Source: Pseudomonas bananamidigenes
GTDB lineage: Bacteria > Pseudomonadota > Gammaproteobacteria > Pseudomonadales > Pseudomonadaceae
DNA length: 48,763 nt
NCBI RefSeq assembly: GCF_001679645.1
Contig: NZ_LRUN01000055.1
Location: 1 to 48,763, forward strand
Direction of reading: 5' to 3'
A model generated the notes under the pieces. That model made no database searches and was not told where the DNA came from. It worked only from the letters and a program-made list of their open reading frames with translations. The position numbers were made by a program, and so were the translations under genes. This document shows positions 1-8,422 of this stretch, piece after piece. The number at the start of each line of letters is the position of its first letter. The stretch's first letter is position 1.

Positions 1-15
1 GAGCCTGCTCGCGAA
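1..15. repeat. Partial REP element at left edge
   Basis: The first bases (GAGCCTGCTCGCGAA) match one arm of the REP palindrome found many times in this window. The other arm lies outside. It sits just beyond the stop codon of preA, the usual place for these elements. Confidence 0.7.
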
Positions 16-25
16 ACCGTCGACC

Positions 26-1300
26 TCAAGGGCTGACGTGATACGGATTCCTCGGATCATGATTCCAGTCCAGAAACGGCTTGCCCGTTTCCATCGGCAC
101 CATCTCGATGCAGTCCGCCACCGGGCAGGTGATCTGGCACAGATTGCAGCCCACGCACTCATCGTCGATCACTTCATATTTGTGCGTGCCATCGGCCTGC
201 TTCAGGCTGGCGATCGCCTGATGTGACGTGTCTTCGCAGGCGATGTGGCAACGTCCGCAGCCGATGCATGCCTCCTGGTCGATCTTCGCAATCACCTGAT
301 AATTGATATCCAGGTACTTCCAGTCGGTGGTGTTACCCACCGCGCGCCCGGAAAATTCGGCGATGCTGGTGTAGCCCTGACTGTCCATCCAGCGCGACAA
401 GCCGTCCTTCATCTCTTCGACAATCCGGAAGCCGTGGAGCATCGCCGCCGTGCACACCTGTACCGCACCGCTGCCCAGAGCGATGAACTCCGCCGCATCG
501 CGCCAACTGCCGATGCCGCCAATGCCGCAGATCGGCAGGCCTTGGGTCTGCGGATCGCGGGCGATCTCCGCGACCATGTTCAAAGCGATCGGTTTGACCG
601 CCGAGCCGCAATAACCACCATGGGTGCTTTTACTGCCGACGGTGGGCAGGGCGACCATGTGTTCCAGATCCACGCTGGTGATCGAGTTGATGGTGTTGAT
701 CAGCGACACCGCATCGGCGCCGCCACGATGTGCGGCGCGGGCGGCGACGCGGATGTCGGTGATGTTCGGTGTGAGTTTGACGATCACCGGCAGCGAGCAA
801 TAGGTCTTGCACCAGCGCGTGACCTGCTCGACGTACTCCGGCACCTGGCCGACCGCCGCGCCCATGCCGCGTTCGGGCATGCCGTGGGGGCAGCCGAAAT
901 TCAGCTCGATGCCGTCGGCGCCGGTGGCTTCAACCAGCGGCAGGATGTGTTTCCACGACTCTTCGACGCACGGCACCATCAGCGATACGATCAGCGCGCG
1001 ATCCGGCCAGTCCTTCTTCACCTGGGTGATTTCCCGCAGGTTGATTTCCAGCGAGCGGTCGGTGATCAGTTCGATGTTGTTGATGCCCAGCACTTCGCGG
1101 TTGGCGCCGTAGTGCGCCGAGTAGCGCGAGGACACGTTGACCGCCGCCGGGTCTTCACCCAGGGTTTTCCAGACCACGCCGCCCCAGCCCGCCTCGAAGG
1201 CACGCACTACGTTGTAGGCCTTGTCGGTCGGCGGCGCGGAGGCCAGCCAGAACGGGTTGGGGGCTTTGATGCCGGCGAAGACAATCGAAAGATCGGCCAT
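26..1300 (-). CDS. preA: NAD-dependent dihydropyrimidine dehydrogenase subunit PreA
   Basis: Catalytic subunit of bacterial dihydropyrimidine dehydrogenase, which reduces uracil and thymine to their 5,6-dihydro forms in the cytoplasm, the first step of reductive pyrimidine catabolism. The 424-residue protein has an N-terminal FMN-binding dihydroorotate-dehydrogenase-like barrel (NFGC at about 134-137 is in the family's substrate/flavin region). A C-terminal ferredoxin domain carries two [4Fe-4S] Cys sets at about 345/348/351/355 and 382/385/388/392. Length is normal for Pseudomonas PreA. The ATG follows a GGAGG that lies inside the end of preT; the preT stop codon directly abuts this start, so the two subunits are translationally coupled. 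Electrons should pass from NADH through PreT to PreA. Family assignment is firm; the pathway role is from family knowledge and from the neighbouring dihydropyrimidinase. Confidence 0.95.
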   Translation of the reverse strand: MADLSIVFAGIKAPNPFWLASAPPTDKAYNVVRAFEAGWGGVVWKTLGEDPAAVNVSSRYSAHYGANREVLGINNIELITDRSLEINLREITQVKKDWPDRALIVSLMVPCVEESWKHILPLVEATGADGIELNFGCPHGMPERGMGAAVGQVPEYVEQVTRWCKTYCSLPVIVKLTPNITDIRVAARAAHRGGADAVSLINTINSITSVDLEHMVALPTVGSKSTHGGYCGSAVKPIALNMVAEIARDPQTQGLPICGIGGIGSWRDAAEFIALGSGAVQVCTAAMLHGFRIVEEMKDGLSRWMDSQGYTSIAEFSGRAVGNTTDWKYLDINYQVIAKIDQEACIGCGRCHIACEDTSHQAIASLKQADGTHKYEVIDDECVGCNLCQITCPVADCIEMVPMETGKPFLDWNHDPRNPYHVSP

Positions 1301-2668
1301 TTACGCAGCCTCCACGTTGAGCATCAGTTGAGCGTTGATCGCCTCGGCGGCGCGCTTGCCGTGTTGCACCGCTTGCACGGTGAGGTCCTGATCGAGGCTG
1401 GTGCAGTCGCCGCCGGCATACACGCCGGGGATGCTGGTGCGCAGGTGTTCATCGACCTGAATCCGTTCGCCCTGACGCTTGAGTTCACGGGCCAGCGGAT
1501 CGGTGAGGGCGCTGCCGTCGAAGGCCTGGCCAATGGCTTTGAAGATCGCATCGGCGACCAGCTCGAACGTCTCGCCCGTGGTTTGCAGCCGACCTTCCAC
1601 CAGATGTGTGCGGGCGAAGCGCATGCCGCGCACCTTGCCCTGTTCGTCGAGCAGCACCTCGTCAGGTTGTGCCCAGGTCAGCAGCCGCACCTGATTGGCC
1701 TTGGCGATGTCCTGTTCGTGGCCGGTGGCGCCCATGTCCGCTGCGCCGCGGCGATAGACCAGGTTGACGTCGCGGGCACCGAGGCGAGCCATTTGCACGG
1801 CCATGTCGATGGCGGTGTTGCCGGCGCCGAGGACGATGCAGCGCTCGGCCAGCGGCAGTTGCGACAGGTCATCGGCCTGTCGCAGTTCACGGATGTAGTC
1901 GGTGGCAGCGAGCAGGCCGGGGGCATCTTCGTGGGCCAGGCCGAGTTGCTTGCTGGCATTGAGGCCAAGGCCGAGGAACACCGCGTCGAATTGTTGATGC
2001 AGTTCACTCAGGGTCAGGTTTTCGCCGAGCTTCTGCCCGTGGCGGATTTCGATGCCGCCGATTTGCAGGAGGAAATCCAGCTCCTTCTGCGCGTAGTCGT
2101 CCACCAGCTTGTATTTGGCGATCCCATACTCGTTGAGCCCGCCAGCCTTTTTCCGGGCCTCGAAAATCACCACGTCATGGCCGTGCATCGCACTGCGATG
2201 GGCGCAGGACAATCCCGCCGGGCCGGCTCCGACCACGGCAATGCGCTTGCCTGTGGCGGCGGCGCGCTGGAACGGGTGCTCGCTGAAGTGCGCGTTGTCC
2301 ACGGCGTAGCGTTGCAGCAGACCGATCAGCACCGGCGCGCATTCCTGGGCGTTATTGCGCACGCAGGCTTGCTGGCAAAGAATCTCGGTCGGACAGACCC
2401 GCGCACAACTGCCGCCGAGAATGTTCGCCGAGAGGATTTTCTGTGCCGCACCCGGCACGTTGTCCTGATGGATATTGCGGATGAACGACGGGATATCGAT
2501 CTCGCTCGGGCACGCATTCACGCACGGTGCGTCGTAGCAATACAGGCAGCGCGAGGCTTCCAGATGCGCCTGACGTGCGTTGAGCGGTGGCGCCAGATCG
2601 GTGAAATGGCCGGCGAGGGCGTCTGCACTTTCGTGCGGATGCGGGAGGTGGTTCAGGGACTCGATCAC
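1301..2668 (-). CDS. preT: NAD-dependent dihydropyrimidine dehydrogenase subunit PreT
   Basis: FAD/NADH-handling partner of PreA, homologous to the small subunit of glutamate synthase. The 455-residue reading has an N-terminal Fe-S domain (CLYCYDAPC, CARVC and CQQAC Cys motifs), a GAGPAGL dinucleotide-binding motif for FAD, and a second nucleotide-binding motif GAGNTAID for NAD(P)H. I place the start at GTG 2668 (VIESLNHLP), preceded by GAGG nine bases upstream. The open frame runs on to 2767, but that extension is translated from the REP hairpin at 2742-2812 and is unlikely to be coding. The gene is first in a two-gene unit with preA and abuts it. The exact start is the only real uncertainty. 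Confidence 0.93.
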   Translation of the reverse strand: MIESLNHLPHPHESADALAGHFTDLAPPLNARQAHLEASRCLYCYDAPCVNACPSEIDIPSFIRNIHQDNVPGAAQKILSANILGGSCARVCPTEILCQQACVRNNAQECAPVLIGLLQRYAVDNAHFSEHPFQRAAATGKRIAVVGAGPAGLSCAHRSAMHGHDVVIFEARKKAGGLNEYGIAKYKLVDDYAQKELDFLLQIGGIEIRHGQKLGENLTLSELHQQFDAVFLGLGLNASKQLGLAHEDAPGLLAATDYIRELRQADDLSQLPLAERCIVLGAGNTAIDMAVQMARLGARDVNLVYRRGAADMGATGHEQDIAKANQVRLLTWAQPDEVLLDEQGKVRGMRFARTHLVEGRLQTTGETFELVADAIFKAIGQAFDGSALTDPLARELKRQGERIQVDEHLRTSIPGVYAGGDCTSLDQDLTVQAVQHGKRAAEAINAQLMLNVEAA

Positions 2669-2741
2669 GGTTTTTTGCCTCACGGTTATTTGAGGTTTTC
2701 TGCCTCTGTCGGGCAGTGGTTTTTGTGTTGTGTATGCGACC

Positions 2742-2812
2742 GCCTTCGCGAGCAAGCTCGCTCCCACATTTGGAATGCACTTCCCTGTGGGAGCTAGCTT
2801 GCTAGCGAAGGC
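2742..2812. repeat. REP doublet (REPIN)
   Basis: Two inverted copies of the REP palindrome: GCCTTCGCGAGCAAGCTCGC at 2742 onward and a variant arm with TAGCTTGCTAGCGAAGGC ending at 2812, about 17 bases apart. It lies between preT and the dihydropyrimidinase stop codon. It may stabilise or terminate the dihydropyrimidinase transcript. Confidence 0.85.
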
Positions 2813-2826
2813 CGAAGGCTTGGATT

Positions 2827-4266
2827 TCAGCGTTTAACCGCAACCGGCCTGTGCATCTCAGCCCGCTTGCTCAGCAAATCGAACACCGCCGGATACGCCG
2901 GCCGTTCGATATACCGGCCCGCCCCGCGCTCGGCGCGCAGGTCGCCGTCGGCCCAGACCACTTTCCCCTGGCTGACGGTATGACTCGGCACCCCGCGCAC
3001 GGTCTTGCCTTCGAAAATGTTGAAGTCCACCTGTTGATGGTGGGTCTTGGCGGAGATGGTGCGGGTGCCTTGCGGGTCCCACAGCACCAGGTCGGCATCG
3101 GCGCCGACGCGGATCGCACCCTTGCGCGGGTAGAGGTTGAAGATCTTGGCGGTGTGGGTGGAGGTGAGGGCAACGAATTCCTGCATCGACAAGCGCCCGC
3201 TGTTCACCCCTTCATCCCACAACACCGCCATGCGGTCTTCGATCCCGGCGGTGCCGTTGGGGATCTTGCTGAAGTCGTCGCGCCCGGCGGCTTTCTGCTC
3301 GGCACAGAAGCAGCAATGGTCGGTGGCGGTGGTGTGCAGATTGCCGCTCTGCAGCCCATGCCACAGGGCTTCCTGATGCCCGCGCGGACGGAACGGCGGG
3401 CTCATCACGTAACCGGCGGCGGTCTGCCAGTCCGGGTGCTGGTAGACGCTGTCGTCCAGCAGCAGATGCCCGGCCAGCACTTCACCGTAGACCGGTTGAC
3501 CCTTGCTGCGGGCGTAGGTGATTTCGTCGAGGGCTTCCTTGGTCGAGACATGCACAAGGTACAACGGCGTGCCGATGGTCTCCGCGATACGGATCGCCCG
3601 GCTCGCGGCTTCGCCTTCGACCTGCGAGGGCCGCGACAGCGGATGCGCTTCCGGCCCGGTGATGCCCTGGGCCATCAACTTGCGTTGCAGGTGATAGACC
3701 AGCTCACCGTTTTCCGCGTGCACGGTCGGCACCGCGCCGAGTTCCAGGCAACGCTCGAAGCTCGCCACCAGCGTGTCGTCGGCGGCCATGATCGCGTTCT
3801 TGTAGGCCATGAAATGCTTGAAGCTGTTGATCCCGTGGTGGCTGACCAGTTCGGCCATTTCCTCACGCACCTGCTCGCTCCACCAGGTGATCGCGACGTG
3901 AAAGCCATAGTCCGACGCCGACTTCTGCGCCCAGCCACGCCACTGATGAAAGGCTTCGAGCAGCGACTGCTGCGGATTGGGAATCACGAAATCGATGATC
4001 GACGTGGTGCCGCCGGCCAGGCCTGCGGCGGTGCCGCTGTAGAAGTCTTCGCTGGCCACGGTGCCCATGAACGGCAGTTGCATGTGGGTGTGCGGATCGA
4101 TGCCGCCGGGCATCAGGTATTGGCCGCTGCCGTCGAGCACTTCGGCGCCGGCGGGAACCTCCAGGTTTTCACCAATGGCTTTGATCACGCCGTCAGCGCA
4201 ATAGACATCGGCGCGATAACTTTCATCATGGGTAACAATGGTGGCGCCACGGATCAACAGAGACAT
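2827..4266 (-). CDS. hydA: Dihydropyrimidinase (D-hydantoinase family)
   Basis: Zn-dependent cyclic amidohydrolase that opens dihydrouracil and dihydrothymine to N-carbamoyl-beta-amino acids, the second step after PreTA. The 479-residue protein carries all metal ligands at family positions: HTH at 59/61, the lysine to be carboxylated at 150 (in SFKHFMAYKN), His183 (VHAEN), His239 (LVHVS) and Asp316 (ATDH). The chosen ATG at 4266 has GAGGA a few bases upstream and gives the family's usual length; the frame is open to 4332 but those residues do not look like family sequence. It is transcribed the same way as preTA, with a REP doublet between them. Its promoter should lie in the 4267-4888 divergent region. 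Confidence 0.95.
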   Translation of the reverse strand: MSLLIRGATIVTHDESYRADVYCADGVIKAIGENLEVPAGAEVLDGSGQYLMPGGIDPHTHMQLPFMGTVASEDFYSGTAAGLAGGTTSIIDFVIPNPQQSLLEAFHQWRGWAQKSASDYGFHVAITWWSEQVREEMAELVSHHGINSFKHFMAYKNAIMAADDTLVASFERCLELGAVPTVHAENGELVYHLQRKLMAQGITGPEAHPLSRPSQVEGEAASRAIRIAETIGTPLYLVHVSTKEALDEITYARSKGQPVYGEVLAGHLLLDDSVYQHPDWQTAAGYVMSPPFRPRGHQEALWHGLQSGNLHTTATDHCCFCAEQKAAGRDDFSKIPNGTAGIEDRMAVLWDEGVNSGRLSMQEFVALTSTHTAKIFNLYPRKGAIRVGADADLVLWDPQGTRTISAKTHHQQVDFNIFEGKTVRGVPSHTVSQGKVVWADGDLRAERGAGRYIERPAYPAVFDLLSKRAEMHRPVAVKR

Positions 4267-4888
4267 TCCGAGTTCCTCGCAGGCATGACCGACTTGTGCC
4301 GGTTCTGGTGCTTTTATTGTTTGCAGCGCCATATGCGTAATCTTGTCAGCGCTGTCAGGAATAGACGCTAGTCGCAGTTCCGCAATTGATCAAGATTATT
4401 TTTTATAAGCTTATGATTGTTTTAACTAACTGATAAATAACGATAAAAATCATGAATCACCAAAATGGTGAGGCACTTCACCAATTTGACGCACTTGACA
4501 GGTTGGAAATATGAGCAAGATTTCCTATGTGAAATCAGCCGCTTGAAGTTGAGCTGCGGCTGAGCGCCCACGATGAAAAAAAGTGCAGTGCACCAGATTG
4601 AGTCCTGACAGTTCGGACAACTTGCCTGGCATTTGGCCTGAGTGTTCAGTCAAGTGTTCGCGGCCTCACCCGGTGAATAATTAAAACTGATAAACATCAG
4701 TTGGTTACAAGAAATGAAAAGCACGGCCCGATGCGAAAGCGGGGCACCCGGCACGTTTATTGATGCCGCCGCTGACACCATGGCCGGTGCATGAAGGTTG
4801 TCAGTTCCTCCGGCCATCGTCCGGCTCGCACCTGCGCGTGCAGCCGCCTGATGAGCAAAAAATAATCAGAAGAAACAGTGGAGCGGCC
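4267..4888. other. Divergent control region, no gene seen
   Basis: A 622-base gap between the diverging dihydropyrimidinase and NCS1 permease genes. It contains an AT-rich patch near 4395-4455 that suits promoters, and the three-half-site operator candidate at 4457-4483. I see no convincing coding frame, RNA gene or REP in it. Confidence 0.6.
4457..4483. promoter_or_regulatory. Candidate operator with three alternating half-sites
   Basis: The bases read TCACCA-aaa-TGGTGA-ggcact-TCACCA. The half-sites are perfect and alternate in orientation, giving two overlapping dyads that share the middle TGGTGA. It lies between the divergent dihydropyrimidinase and permease genes, where a pyrimidine-responsive regulator would act. 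The ACCA-n3-TGGT core resembles GntR-type and RutR-type (ACCA-n2-TGGT) operators, but no regulator gene for it is in the window. Confidence 0.5.
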
Positions 4889-6373
4889 ATGCAACAGAAC
4901 AGATCGCAAGTGACCGAGCGCGACGGCTTGTTCGAACTCGACGCCGGCAGCGACGTCCTCGACAGTCCCCGTTACAACCACGACATGGCACCGACCAGGG
5001 TGCGCGAACGAACCTGGAACAAATGGCACATCACCGCCCTGTGGGTCGGCATGTCGATCTGCGTGCCGACCTACACCCTGGGTGGCGTGCTCACCGCGTA
5101 TTTCGGTCTGACCGTCGGCGAGGCGCTGCTGGCGATTCTGTTCGCCAACATCATCGTGCTCATTCCGCTGACGCTGAATGCTTTCCCCGGCACCAAATAC
5201 GGCATTCCGTTTCCGGTGCTGCTGCGTTCGTCGTTCGGGATTCTCGGCTCCAACGTGCCCTGCCTGATCCGGGCCTTGGTGGCGTGCGGCTGGTTCGGCA
5301 TCCAGACCATGTTCGGCGGGCTGGCGATTCACCTGTTTCTTGGTTCGATCTTCGAGGGCTGGAAATCCCTCGGTGGCACGGGGGAAGTGATCGGTTTCAT
5401 GATCTTCTGGACGCTTAACCTGTGGGTGGTGATCCGTGGCGCCGAGTCGATCAAATGGCTGGAAACCCTGTCGGCGCCCCTGCTGGTGGCAGTCGGCATC
5501 GGGCTGCTGGTGTGGGCCATGCCGAATGTGTCGATGACCGAACTGCTGGCGATTCCGCCAAAACGTCCCGAGGGCGCAAGCTTGGTCAGTTATTTTGCTG
5601 CCGGGCTGACAGCGATGGTGGGCTTCTGGGCCACCCTGTCGCTGAACATTCCCGACTTCAGCCGTTATGCCCGCAGCCAGAAGGATCAGATCCTCGGACA
5701 GATTTTCGGCCTGCCGCTGACCATGTTCCTGTTCGCTGCGCTTGGCGTGGTGATGACCGCGGCGTCGGTGAAACTGGTGGGCGTCAGCGTTTCCGATCCG
5801 GTGACGCTGATCGGTCATATCCAGAGCCCGGTGTGGGTCGCGGTGGCCATGGCGCTGATCATCATCGCCACGCTGTCGACCAACACCGCCGCCAACATCG
5901 TTTCGCCGACCAACGACTTTCAGAACATCGCGCCCAAGGTCATCAACCGCACCAGTGCGGTGATCCTCACCGGTCTCGTCGGTCTGGCGCTGATGGGCCA
6001 TGAGCTGCTGAAGAAGCTCGGCTGGATCGTCTCGGACCTGAGTCTGGAAACCGTGTATTCGAACTGGCTGCTGGGTTATTCCAGCCTGCTCGGGCCGATT
6101 GCCGGGATCATGGTGGTGGACTATTTCCTGATCAAGAAACAGCAACTGGACCTGGCCGGCCTGTACCGCGACGACGTGTATCCGGCATGGAACCGGGCCG
6201 GATTCATCGCCTTCGGCGTGCCGGTGGTGCTGACCCTGATGTCGCTGGGCAGCAGCGCGTTCAACTGGTTCTACAGCTACGGCTGGTTCACCGGCTCGGC
6301 GCTGGGCGGATTGATCTATTACGGGTTGTGCGCGATGCGGGCACAGCCTTCTGTCGTGAAATCACCGGTGTAG
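4889..6373 (+). CDS. NCS1-family nucleobase:cation symporter (pyrimidine permease)
   Basis: Inner-membrane transporter of the NCS1 family (uracil/allantoin/hydantoin/cytosine permeases), 494 residues with about twelve hydrophobic segments from about residue 45 (WHITALWVGM) to the C terminus. The soluble N-terminal 40 residues are typical. ATG 4889 follows GGAG (4880-4883); an upstream in-frame start at 4760 has no such support. It is divergent from the dihydropyrimidinase and upstream of the carbamoylase gene, so it most likely imports uracil, thymine, dihydropyrimidine or hydantoin for this pathway. The exact substrate cannot be read from the sequence. Confidence 0.9.
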   Translation: MQQNRSQVTERDGLFELDAGSDVLDSPRYNHDMAPTRVRERTWNKWHITALWVGMSICVPTYTLGGVLTAYFGLTVGEALLAILFANIIVLIPLTLNAFPGTKYGIPFPVLLRSSFGILGSNVPCLIRALVACGWFGIQTMFGGLAIHLFLGSIFEGWKSLGGTGEVIGFMIFWTLNLWVVIRGAESIKWLETLSAPLLVAVGIGLLVWAMPNVSMTELLAIPPKRPEGASLVSYFAAGLTAMVGFWATLSLNIPDFSRYARSQKDQILGQIFGLPLTMFLFAALGVVMTAASVKLVGVSVSDPVTLIGHIQSPVWVAVAMALIIIATLSTNTAANIVSPTNDFQNIAPKVINRTSAVILTGLVGLALMGHELLKKLGWIVSDLSLETVYSNWLLGYSSLLGPIAGIMVVDYFLIKKQQLDLAGLYRDDVYPAWNRAGFIAFGVPVVLTLMSLGSSAFNWFYSYGWFTGSALGGLIYYGLCAMRAQPSVVKSPV

Positions 6374-6383
6374 AGGAGGGCCT

Positions 6384-6478
6384 CATCGCGAGCAAGCTCG
6401 CTCCCACAGGTTTTCCGGTGGACACAGCATTTGTGTACGACTGCATTCCCTGTGGGAGCTGGCTTGCCAGCGATGGCG
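6384..6478. repeat. REP doublet (REPIN)
   Basis: An inverted pair of REP palindromes: CATCGCGAGCAAGCTCGCTC from 6384 and a GGGAGCTGGCTTGCCAGCGA variant arm from about 6452. It separates the permease stop from the carbamoylase start, so the two genes may be cotranscribed but differently stabilised. Confidence 0.85.
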
Positions 6479-6531
6479 GCCAGACAGTCACCGCAGCGAT
6501 ATCCATAAGAAAACTGCCTGAGGAGATCCCC

Positions 6532-7815
6532 ATGAACGCAGCCGTTGACGTTCTGCAATCGACCCATCAGCACATCAACCGCGACCGCCTGTGGGCGTCG
6601 CTCATGGAACTGGCCAGGCTCGGCGCCACGGTCAAGGGCGGGGTCTGTCGCCTGGCCCTGACCGACCTCGACCGCCAGGCCCGCGACCTGTTCGTGCAGT
6701 GGTGCAAGGACGCCGGTTGCAGCGTCTCGGTCGATGAAGTCGGCAACATCTTCGCCCGTCGGCCCGGTCGCAATCCGAACCTGCCGCCGGTGATGACCGG
6801 CAGCCATATCGATACCCAGCCCACCGGCGGCAAGTTCGACGGCTGCTTCGGCGTGCTGGCCGGGGTCGAAGTGTTGCGCACCCTAAATGATCTCGGCGTG
6901 GAAACCGAGGCACCGCTGGAAGTGGTGGTCTGGACCAATGAAGAAGGCTCGCGCTTCGCCCCGTGCATGATGGGCTCCGGTGTGTTCGCGGAAAAATTCA
7001 CCCTCGAAGAAACCCTGGCCAAGGTCGATGCCGACGGCGTGACCGTTGGCGAAGCGCTGAACGCCATCGGTTACGCCGGGCCACGCAAGGTCAGCGGCCA
7101 CAAGGTCGGCGCCTATTTCGAGGCGCATATCGAGCAAGGCCCGATTCTGGAGGACGAGCAGAAAACCATCGGCGTAGTACTCGGCGCGCTGGGACAGAAG
7201 TGGTTCGACCTGAAGTTGCGTGGCGTCGAAGCCCACGCCGGTCCGACCCCGATGCATCTGCGCAAGGATGCTCTGGTCGGTGCTTCGGTGATCGTCGGTG
7301 CGGTCAATCGCGCCGCCCTCGGCCACCAACCCCACGCCTGCGGCACGGTCGGTTGCCTGCAGGCCTATCCGGGCTCGCGCAACGTCATCCCTGGCGAAGT
7401 GCGCATGACCCTCGATTTCCGGCATCTGGAGCCGGCACGCCTCGACTCGATGATCGCCGAGGTCAAGCAAGTCATCGAAACCACCTGCGAAGAACACGGC
7501 CTGACCTATGAACTGACCCCGACCGCCGACTTCCCGCCGCTGTACTTCGAAAAAGGCTGCGTCGAAGCCGTGCGCGGCGCTGCCAAAGGTCTGGGCCTGT
7601 CACACATGGACATCGTCAGCGGCGCCGGCCACGACGCGATCTTCCTCGCCGAACTCGGCCCGGCCGGGATGATCTTCGTGCCGTGCGAGGGCGGCATCAG
7701 CCACAACGAAATCGAAAACGCCGCGCCGGACGATCTGGCGGCCGGTTGTGCGGTGTTGCTGCGGGCGATGCTGGCAGCTTCCGCAGCGGTGGCGGGAGGA
7801 CAGCAGGCGGCCTGA
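6532..7815 (+). CDS. Zn-dependent M20 hydrolase, beta-ureidopropionase/N-carbamoyl amino acid hydrolase
   Basis: Hydrolyses the N-carbamoyl-beta-amino acid made by dihydropyrimidinase, releasing beta-alanine or 3-aminoisobutyrate, CO2 and ammonia: step three of the reductive pathway. The 427-residue protein belongs to the M20 amidase/carbamoylase (AmaB, allantoate amidohydrolase) family. The dinuclear metal motif is present: SHIDTQ with His92 and Asp94, bridging Asp103 (GKFDG), Glu137-Glu138 (TNEEGSRF), His199 (AHIEQGP) and a C-terminal GAGHDA His. ATG 6532 has GAGGAG upstream; the longer open frame passes through the REP doublet. Context points to beta-ureidopropionase. An L-carbamoylase or allantoate amidohydrolase cannot be excluded from motifs alone. 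Confidence 0.92.
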   Translation: MNAAVDVLQSTHQHINRDRLWASLMELARLGATVKGGVCRLALTDLDRQARDLFVQWCKDAGCSVSVDEVGNIFARRPGRNPNLPPVMTGSHIDTQPTGGKFDGCFGVLAGVEVLRTLNDLGVETEAPLEVVVWTNEEGSRFAPCMMGSGVFAEKFTLEETLAKVDADGVTVGEALNAIGYAGPRKVSGHKVGAYFEAHIEQGPILEDEQKTIGVVLGALGQKWFDLKLRGVEAHAGPTPMHLRKDALVGASVIVGAVNRAALGHQPHACGTVGCLQAYPGSRNVIPGEVRMTLDFRHLEPARLDSMIAEVKQVIETTCEEHGLTYELTPTADFPPLYFEKGCVEAVRGAAKGLGLSHMDIVSGAGHDAIFLAELGPAGMIFVPCEGGISHNEIENAAPDDLAAGCAVLLRAMLAASAAVAGGQQAA

Positions 7816-7847
7816 CTTCAGACGGTCATCAGCCAGCACACAAGTTG

Positions 7848-7879
7848 CTTGCTGGCCGACCCCAGGGTCAGCCAGCAAG
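7848..7879. terminator. Strong stem-loop after the carbamoylase gene
   Basis: CTTGCTGGC pairs with GCCAGCAAG, and inside it GACCC pairs with GGGTC, with one C/A mismatch between the two stems. There is no U-run on either side, so it may be a non-canonical terminator, a transcript-stabilising hairpin, or part of a small RNA. Confidence 0.5.
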
Positions 7880-7997
7880 GATTGAGTCATTTGCTACCGA
7901 TTGAATGGTGGGCCGGACTGGCCGTTATCAAGCCTTCGATCCTGTGCAAAGCGCTATTGAAACCGGGGCTGAGCATGAACGCGGGCGGGTGAACCGA

Positions 7998-8207
7998 TTA
8001 CACGGCATTGTCGGTTTTACTCGCCGCGCCTTTACGCCGCTCAACGCCATTCGGGTTGCCAACGTCCAGCAACCGTCTTTCCACCATTACCTTTTCAAGC
8101 GCCTGACGCTCGACCGGCGCCATCTGGTGCTCGCGCTTTTTCAGCTCCAGCAGAATGGGGGTGGACCAAGTGCGATAGGTCTGTTCGATAGTGCTGCGGG
8201 ATGTCAT
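7998..8207 (-). CDS. Hypothetical 69-residue protein
   Basis: I do not recognise this protein. ATG 8207 has a strong AAGGAG Shine-Dalgarno about six bases upstream, which supports a real gene. The product is charged, without a signal peptide or membrane segment. Its N-terminal half (EQTYRTWSTPILLELKKREH) could form helices, and the C-terminal tail is basic. It is convergent with the carbamoylase gene and sits alone between it and the deaminase-like gene. Confidence 0.65.
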   Translation of the reverse strand: MTSRSTIEQTYRTWSTPILLELKKREHQMAPVERQALEKVMVERRLLDVGNPNGVERRKGAASKTDNAV

Positions 8208-8312
8208 CAGTCTCTCCTTGATCAAGAGCCCGGTGGGGCCGGCAGGGGCTCAATCCGATGAGGTACTGACGTTAGTCGACAGCTTCCGAGTTCGCCAATG
8301 CACCGCGATTCC

Positions 8313-8402
8313 CGTGGGAGCGAGCCTGCTCGCGAACGAAGTGGAACAGTCAACAAATCTGTGTCTGATACTCCGTTTTCGCGATCAGGCTCGCTCCCAC
8401 AA
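8313..8402. repeat. REP doublet (REPIN)
   Basis: Inverted pair: CGTGGGAGCGAGCCTGCTCG from 8313 and TTCGCGATCAGGCTCGCTCC ending near 8402. It lies just after the stop codon of the deaminase-like gene. Confidence 0.85.
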
Positions 8403-8422
8403 ATTTTTTCCTCGCCAGCGAG

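Noticed and set aside
2669..2767. Upstream extension of PreT to an earlier ATG
   Set aside because: The added residues come from the REP sequence (MGASLLAKAV) and a GTG with a good ribosome site lies at 2668.
245..2797. An 850-codon plus-strand open frame opposite preA-preT
   Set aside because: It is an antisense shadow of two clear enzymes with complete motifs. Its translation is low-complexity (Arg/Ala/His/Gln-rich), as expected from GC-rich codon use.
4749..4766. A second sigma-54-like site (CGGCACGTTTATTGAT) upstream of the NCS1 permease
   Set aside because: The invariant GC of the -12 element is missing.
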